From Candidatus Hodarchaeota archaeon (GTDB lineage Archaea; Asgardarchaeota; Heimdallarchaeia; Hodarchaeales; YT1-057): a stretch of DNA of 16,924 nt. The stretch covers positions 1 to 16,924 of the forward strand of contig JAEOTI010000720.1 of the NCBI GenBank assembly GCA_016839955.1, in the 5' to 3' direction. The notes below the pieces were generated by a model that saw nothing but the letters and a program-made list of their open reading frames with translations, was not told where the DNA came from and did no database searches. The position numbers were made by a program, and so were the translations under genes. Every line of letters starts with the position of its first letter. The first letter of the stretch is position 1. Shown one piece after another: positions 13,751 through 16,924 of this stretch.

Positions 13751-13966
13751 TTAAACCATTGACCATATAACTGCTCTTTTTTCCTTAGATAGACGTCTTT
13801 TAATCAGATTATTTTCTCTTAAGGCCACTAAAGCTCCAGGAATACGATCTTTACAATCCTTATCTTCTTTCATTGCTAATTCAACTATTTCACTGGTGGT
13901 TGCTTCGCTAATTTCCTTTAAAATAGAAATAATGCGTTTTTCTGTGTCCTTTTTCAATGAATTCAT
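13751..13966 (-). CDS. Small winged-helix DNA-binding protein
   Basis: A 71-aa protein that is essentially one winged-helix domain. KRIISILKEISEATTSEIVELA (11-32) gives helices 1 and 2, DRIPGALVALRENNLIKRR (40-58) gives the recognition helix and turn, and LSKEKRAVIWSM supplies the wing with a terminal Trp as in many archaeal regulators. No effector domain is present. ATG 13966 is preceded by AT-rich DNA (TTTAAAA) without a ribosome binding site. It is encoded 202 bp upstream of the metal transporter on the same strand and divergent from the NAD-kinase-like gene. Regulation of either neighbour is plausible but unproven. A chance open frame is unlikely given the clear domain pattern. Confidence 0.65.
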   Translation of the reverse strand: MNSLKKDTEKRIISILKEISEATTSEIVELAMKEDKDCKDRIPGALVALRENNLIKRRLSKEKRAVIWSMV

Positions 13967-14164
13967 TTTTAAATCAATTCTTTATTGTTTTCAATGTAGT
14001 AGGAAGATATAAACCTAAAAGTTCATCAATTTGTGGAAAAATAGTGCTTAAAAAAAAATATGCAATCTTAAAAAAAATTTTGATTTTGCACAATACTATC
14101 AAAGACAAAACAAATCACATTGATAAGGGATATTATAAGATATCTAGCAAATAATGGTGTTCTA

Positions 14165-15334
14165 ATGCATTTTAGTAACAAACGTATTTGGAAAATCGGT
14201 TTTTTAATGAACCCAATTGCAGGAATGGGTGGAAAGGTAGGATTGAAAGGTACCGATGGTTCAGCATATGAAAAAGCAATACAACTTGGAGCTGTACCTG
14301 TTGCGGTAAATAAAACCCGCTTATTCTCTGAAAAGTTAAAAATGGAACTGGCTTCATTAAAAAAAAAGGTTGAAATTTTTACTCCAAAGGGACAAATGGG
14401 CTTTCCTACTATTTCTGAATCTATATTCAAGGTTTCCTTTATCCCATTTGAACCAAAAACTACGACTAGTGCCCAGGATACGATAAAGGTTACTCAACAG
14501 CTCATAGAACATAATTTAGATCTTTTAGTCTTTGTTGGGGGAGATGGAACTGCTAAAGATATTTACATGGCTATTATAGATCAAGATGCCGACATACCTG
14601 GTTTTATTGGAGTACCTGCTGGCGTAAAAATGTACAGTGGCATTTTTGCAGTAACACCTGAAGCTGCGGCAGAAATAGTTAAACTATTTATTTTTGGTGA
14701 ATCAGATTTCTCTGAATTCGAAATTATGGATGCTGACGAAGAACAGTTTAGATCTGACCATTTCTCAATTAAGCTTTTTGGATATCTAAATGGACCATAT
14801 GTTCCATTAAAAATTCAAGGTGGAAAACAGGTTAGCCCAGATACAGAAAATGAGATTGAAAACCAAGAAGGTGTAGCTCGATTTACAACTGAACTTTTAA
14901 ATAAAAAAAGGATTATTATTGGTCCTGGTACAACTACAAAAATGGTTGCTTCTTTTCTTGGTCGAAAAAAGACCTTACTTGGTGTTGACTTTCTCACGGA
15001 AGAGGGAGATTATTTTGATGTAAATGAACAACAAATACTGGATAATCCTTTTTATAACCCAAAAGACGTGTATATAATAGTCTCTCCAATTGGTCATCAG
15101 GGAATAATATTTGGTAGAGGAAATCAACAAATTAGCTCGGTAATTTTGCGTGACATTCTCCAAGCAAGGAAAAAAGACAACATAATAGTTATTTGTACAA
15201 AATCAAAACTTCAAAGTTTTGAAGGAGGAAAATTACGCGTCGACACCGGTGATTCAGTAGTTGATTCTATGCTAAAAGGTTATATCAAAGTAATTTCTGA
15301 TTATCGAGAATGGAGAATTGTTGAAGTTATTTAA
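14165..15334 (+). CDS. ATP-NAD kinase-like protein (COG3199 / AcoX-type)
   Basis: A 389-aa protein of the NAD kinase/diacylglycerol kinase fold. IGFLMNPIAGMGGKVGLKGTDG (11-32) is the hallmark opening of the COG3199 group. VFVGGDGTAKD (122-132) is the nucleotide-binding GGDGT motif, and GVPAGVKMYSGIFA (149-162) matches the second conserved loop. The family phosphorylates NAD(H) to NADP(H) using ATP or polyphosphate, but several COG3199 members have unknown substrates. I chose ATG 14165 because GGTG lies five nt upstream and the conserved start follows at residue 11; a TTG 15 codons upstream (14120) is also possible. A TATA-like TATTATAAG lies near 14131-14139. It stands alone between a divergent winged-helix gene and a convergent coiled-coil gene. 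Confidence 0.85.
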   Translation: MHFSNKRIWKIGFLMNPIAGMGGKVGLKGTDGSAYEKAIQLGAVPVAVNKTRLFSEKLKMELASLKKKVEIFTPKGQMGFPTISESIFKVSFIPFEPKTTTSAQDTIKVTQQLIEHNLDLLVFVGGDGTAKDIYMAIIDQDADIPGFIGVPAGVKMYSGIFAVTPEAAAEIVKLFIFGESDFSEFEIMDADEEQFRSDHFSIKLFGYLNGPYVPLKIQGGKQVSPDTENEIENQEGVARFTTELLNKKRIIIGPGTTTKMVASFLGRKKTLLGVDFLTEEGDYFDVNEQQILDNPFYNPKDVYIIVSPIGHQGIIFGRGNQQISSVILRDILQARKKDNIIVICTKSKLQSFEGGKLRVDTGDSVVDSMLKGYIKVISDYREWRIVEVI

Positions 15335-15368
15335 TGTAATTTTTCATAGAAAATTGAGCAAAGAAACC

Positions 15369-15384
15369 TCTGAATTCATTCAGA
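15369..15384. repeat. Short hairpin in convergent spacer
   Basis: TCTGAA-TTCA-TTCAGA forms a 6-bp stem between two convergent genes. It may help 3'-end formation for either; no long T-run follows. Confidence 0.3.
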
Positions 15385-15446
15385 TGAAATTTACATTATA
15401 TTATAGTTATAAGAATCAATTTCTTCCTTGAAGGTGTAAAGGGTTT

Positions 15447-16924
15447 TCAATCCGACTCTTCTGCTAAAATTACATCTGACCGTCGGATTTCTTGACTTCT
15501 TGCCAGGAAAAAATCACCAATGACAATGCGCCCAAGTAGAGCAATATGAGCGAGGCTTCGAGAAGCTAAACCTGTAATTTCACCATCTGAAGATTCAGTT
15601 GCAACACAAATCTCCTCACTGTCTCGTTCAGCAGCAATATAAGAAATTAAATCCTTTCCAGCGGCAGCAAGTCTTTCAAATGATGTATGACGAATTCTTG
15701 TGGCATCACGAGCCAATAATCGCTCTAGAATATTTCGGTGTTTCTTTATTTTAAATTCAGAGATAATAATAACTCGTTTGTAATCTTTCAGGTTATTAAT
15801 GGGGTCTATAGGGATATCTTCTGGATATGGAATCAATAGAGTAATCATTGAAGTGGTACGAACAATCATCTCATGAATGTATGTCATTACCGATTCTTTG
15901 CCAAAGATTGGGGCAGTTTCCACAGATAAATCTCGTTCAGCTTTACCTACTTCGTCTAAAAGATTTTGTAAAAGGCTTTCATGTTCAGAAATGGTTTTTG
16001 TGACATTTTTCGTATTCTCATTAAATCTAGCAGAATATTCAGCAAGTGCTCCTGCAACTTCTTCAACCATTGCAAGCCTCTGATCAAATTCCGAAACGAA
16101 ATTAGATTTTGTTTGTTCAATTCGCTCTGAAAATTGACTCATTATTTCTTGAAGAACATTTGATGCTTCGTTAGACACCTTTCCTAGAGTTTCTACTAAA
16201 GAATTTGTAGATGTCTCAAGAATTTGGGAAGTTGAAGTTTTATATTGGGATCTTGAGGCTTCTGCTGTTTTTGTAAGATTTTCTAGAGTAGATTCGACAT
16301 CTTTTCGCATTTTAGCGAATTCATCAGAAATTTGGGTAGCCCATTGATCGCCTGCAGAATTAATAGAACTTTCCAGGGTTTTTACTATGTCTTCAATCCT
16401 CTGTAAATCCGCTTGATTAATTTCAGAGGATTGAGATTCCAGGTTTTGGATTATATTTGCTATTGAATCCCTTAGTGACACAGTCACACTTCGAAAATCA
16501 GTTTCTAAAGAATGTAGCTCATCTAGACTATTTGAAAGAGTCTGTCTGATTGATGGTATTAAACTATCAAAGGCTTCTTCACGTTGAGCACGGATCTGAT
16601 ATGGGAGTTTCTCTAACATCTCACTAATTCGTTGGTCAGCATCTTGAAGTTCCCCGTGAGCTTGACGGACGTGTTCTGAGACAGCTTCACTTACTAGTTG
16701 TAGGAGGTGATTTTTAAATTGTTGAAGATCCATTTTCTTTTTCTTAAAAGGCCAAATTCCTTTTTTGTAGGTTACTCCAGATACAATTCCTTCGATATGC
16801 TCTTCTAATTTTGAAGCTACCTCTCCTTCCATGGTATCAAGTATTTCTGTTGAAGATTCTGTTCCTCGCCTGATTTCACGAGTAGCATCTGCTGCTATTA
16901 ACCGTGAAGCCTCGTCAGTCCGAC
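15447..16924 (-). CDS. Long coiled-coil protein with TrmB/PLD-like C-terminal domain (5' end outside window)
   Basis: The frame stays open from the stop at 15447 to the window edge, giving at least 491 residues; the Met at 16832 is internal, since ~30 further codons (ending REIRRGTESSTEILDT) precede it without a stop. From that Met, residues 1-305 are almost continuous heptad-like helix rich in Glu, Gln, Ser and Leu, interrupted by a basic WPFKKKK patch (27-33). Residues about 311-447 form a globular domain (VMTYIHEMIVRTTSMITLLIPYP, RVIIISEF, then GLASRSLAHIALLGRIVIGDFF) resembling the TrmB C-terminal/PLD-like sensor fold. No membrane segment or winged helix is seen in the visible part. A scaffold or signalling role is possible; I cannot name a family. 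It converges on the NAD-kinase-like gene. Confidence 0.85.
   Translation of the reverse strand, partial: RTDEASRLIAADATREIRRGTESSTEILDTMEGEVASKLEEHIEGIVSGVTYKKGIWPFKKKKMDLQQFKNHLLQLVSEAVSEHVRQAHGELQDADQRISEMLEKLPYQIRAQREEAFDSLIPSIRQTLSNSLDELHSLETDFRSVTVSLRDSIANIIQNLESQSSEINQADLQRIEDIVKTLESSINSAGDQWATQISDEFAKMRKDVESTLENLTKTAEASRSQYKTSTSQILETSTNSLVETLGKVSNEASNVLQEIMSQFSERIEQTKSNFVSEFDQRLAMVEEVAGALAEYSARFNENTKNVTKTISEHESLLQNLLDEVGKAERDLSVETAPIFGKESVMTYIHEMIVRTTSMITLLIPYPEDIPIDPINNLKDYKRVIIISEFKIKKHRNILERLLARDATRIRHTSFERLAAAGKDLISYIAAERDSEEICVATESSDGEITGLASRSLAHIALLGRIVIGDFFLARSQEIRRSDVILAEESD

Noticed and set aside
14068..14430. Minus-strand 120-aa frame over the start of the NAD-kinase-like gene
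   Set aside because: Antisense to the conserved kinase N-terminus; no family features.
15447..16832. Treating the Met at 16832 as the true start of the coiled-coil protein
   Set aside because: The same frame continues without a stop to the window edge with matching composition, so the gene is cut by the window.

Overview
The window looks like chromosomal DNA of an Asgard-type archaeon. It is AT-rich (roughly two thirds A+T by eye). It combines a two-domain gelsolin-like protein, two Ras-superfamily small GTPases, a Roadblock/LC7 protein, an archaeal RadA recombinase and a short TFIIB-like cyclin-box protein. No rRNA, tRNA or CRISPR array was recognised. The lineage within Asgard archaea cannot be fixed from this sequence.

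Layout, left to right. (1) A small membrane protein on the minus strand (40-567). (2) A K+-independent-type proton-pumping pyrophosphatase, hppA (699-3131), converging on a stand-alone cyclin-box TFIIB-like gene (3400-3747, minus). (3) The gelsolin-like gene (4112-4846), preceded by dense inverted repeats and followed by a hairpin/oligo-T terminator. (4) A solo right end of an IS200/IS605-type element (about 4921-5015), with a TnpB C-terminal remnant and no transposase; its last bases form the radA stop codon. radA (5012-5998) lies on the minus strand. (5) A two-gene plus-strand unit for an FAD/iron-sulfur amine or imino-acid dehydrogenase (6438-8525 and 8540-9694). (6) A signalling cluster on the plus strand: Rab-like GTPase (9985), atypical GTPase with a DxPGD G3 motif (10968), an unrecognised 256-aa protein (11697) and a Roadblock protein (12535). 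(7) A VIT1/CCC1-like metal transporter (minus, 12970-13548) and a small winged-helix protein (minus, 13751-13966), with a perfect 16-bp palindrome upstream of the transporter. (8) A COG3199-type ATP-NAD kinase-like protein (14165-15334), converging on a long coiled-coil protein that runs off the right edge (15447 to beyond 16924).

How the genes may work together. The pyrophosphatase and the dehydrogenase pair suggest pyrophosphate-driven ion pumping and amino-acid or amine oxidation. The gelsolin-like protein, GTPases and Roadblock protein belong to the eukaryote-like cytoskeleton and signalling set of Asgard archaea. The GTPase/GTPase/unknown/Roadblock run is the best candidate for a poorly described system, with the 256-aa protein a possible GTPase partner. 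The most striking structural observation is the orphan omega-RNA-like IS end fused to the radA stop codon. Start codon use is also notable: four genes can only start at TTG, three of them with a Shine-Dalgarno-like sequence at normal spacing, and radA starts at TTG or GTG.
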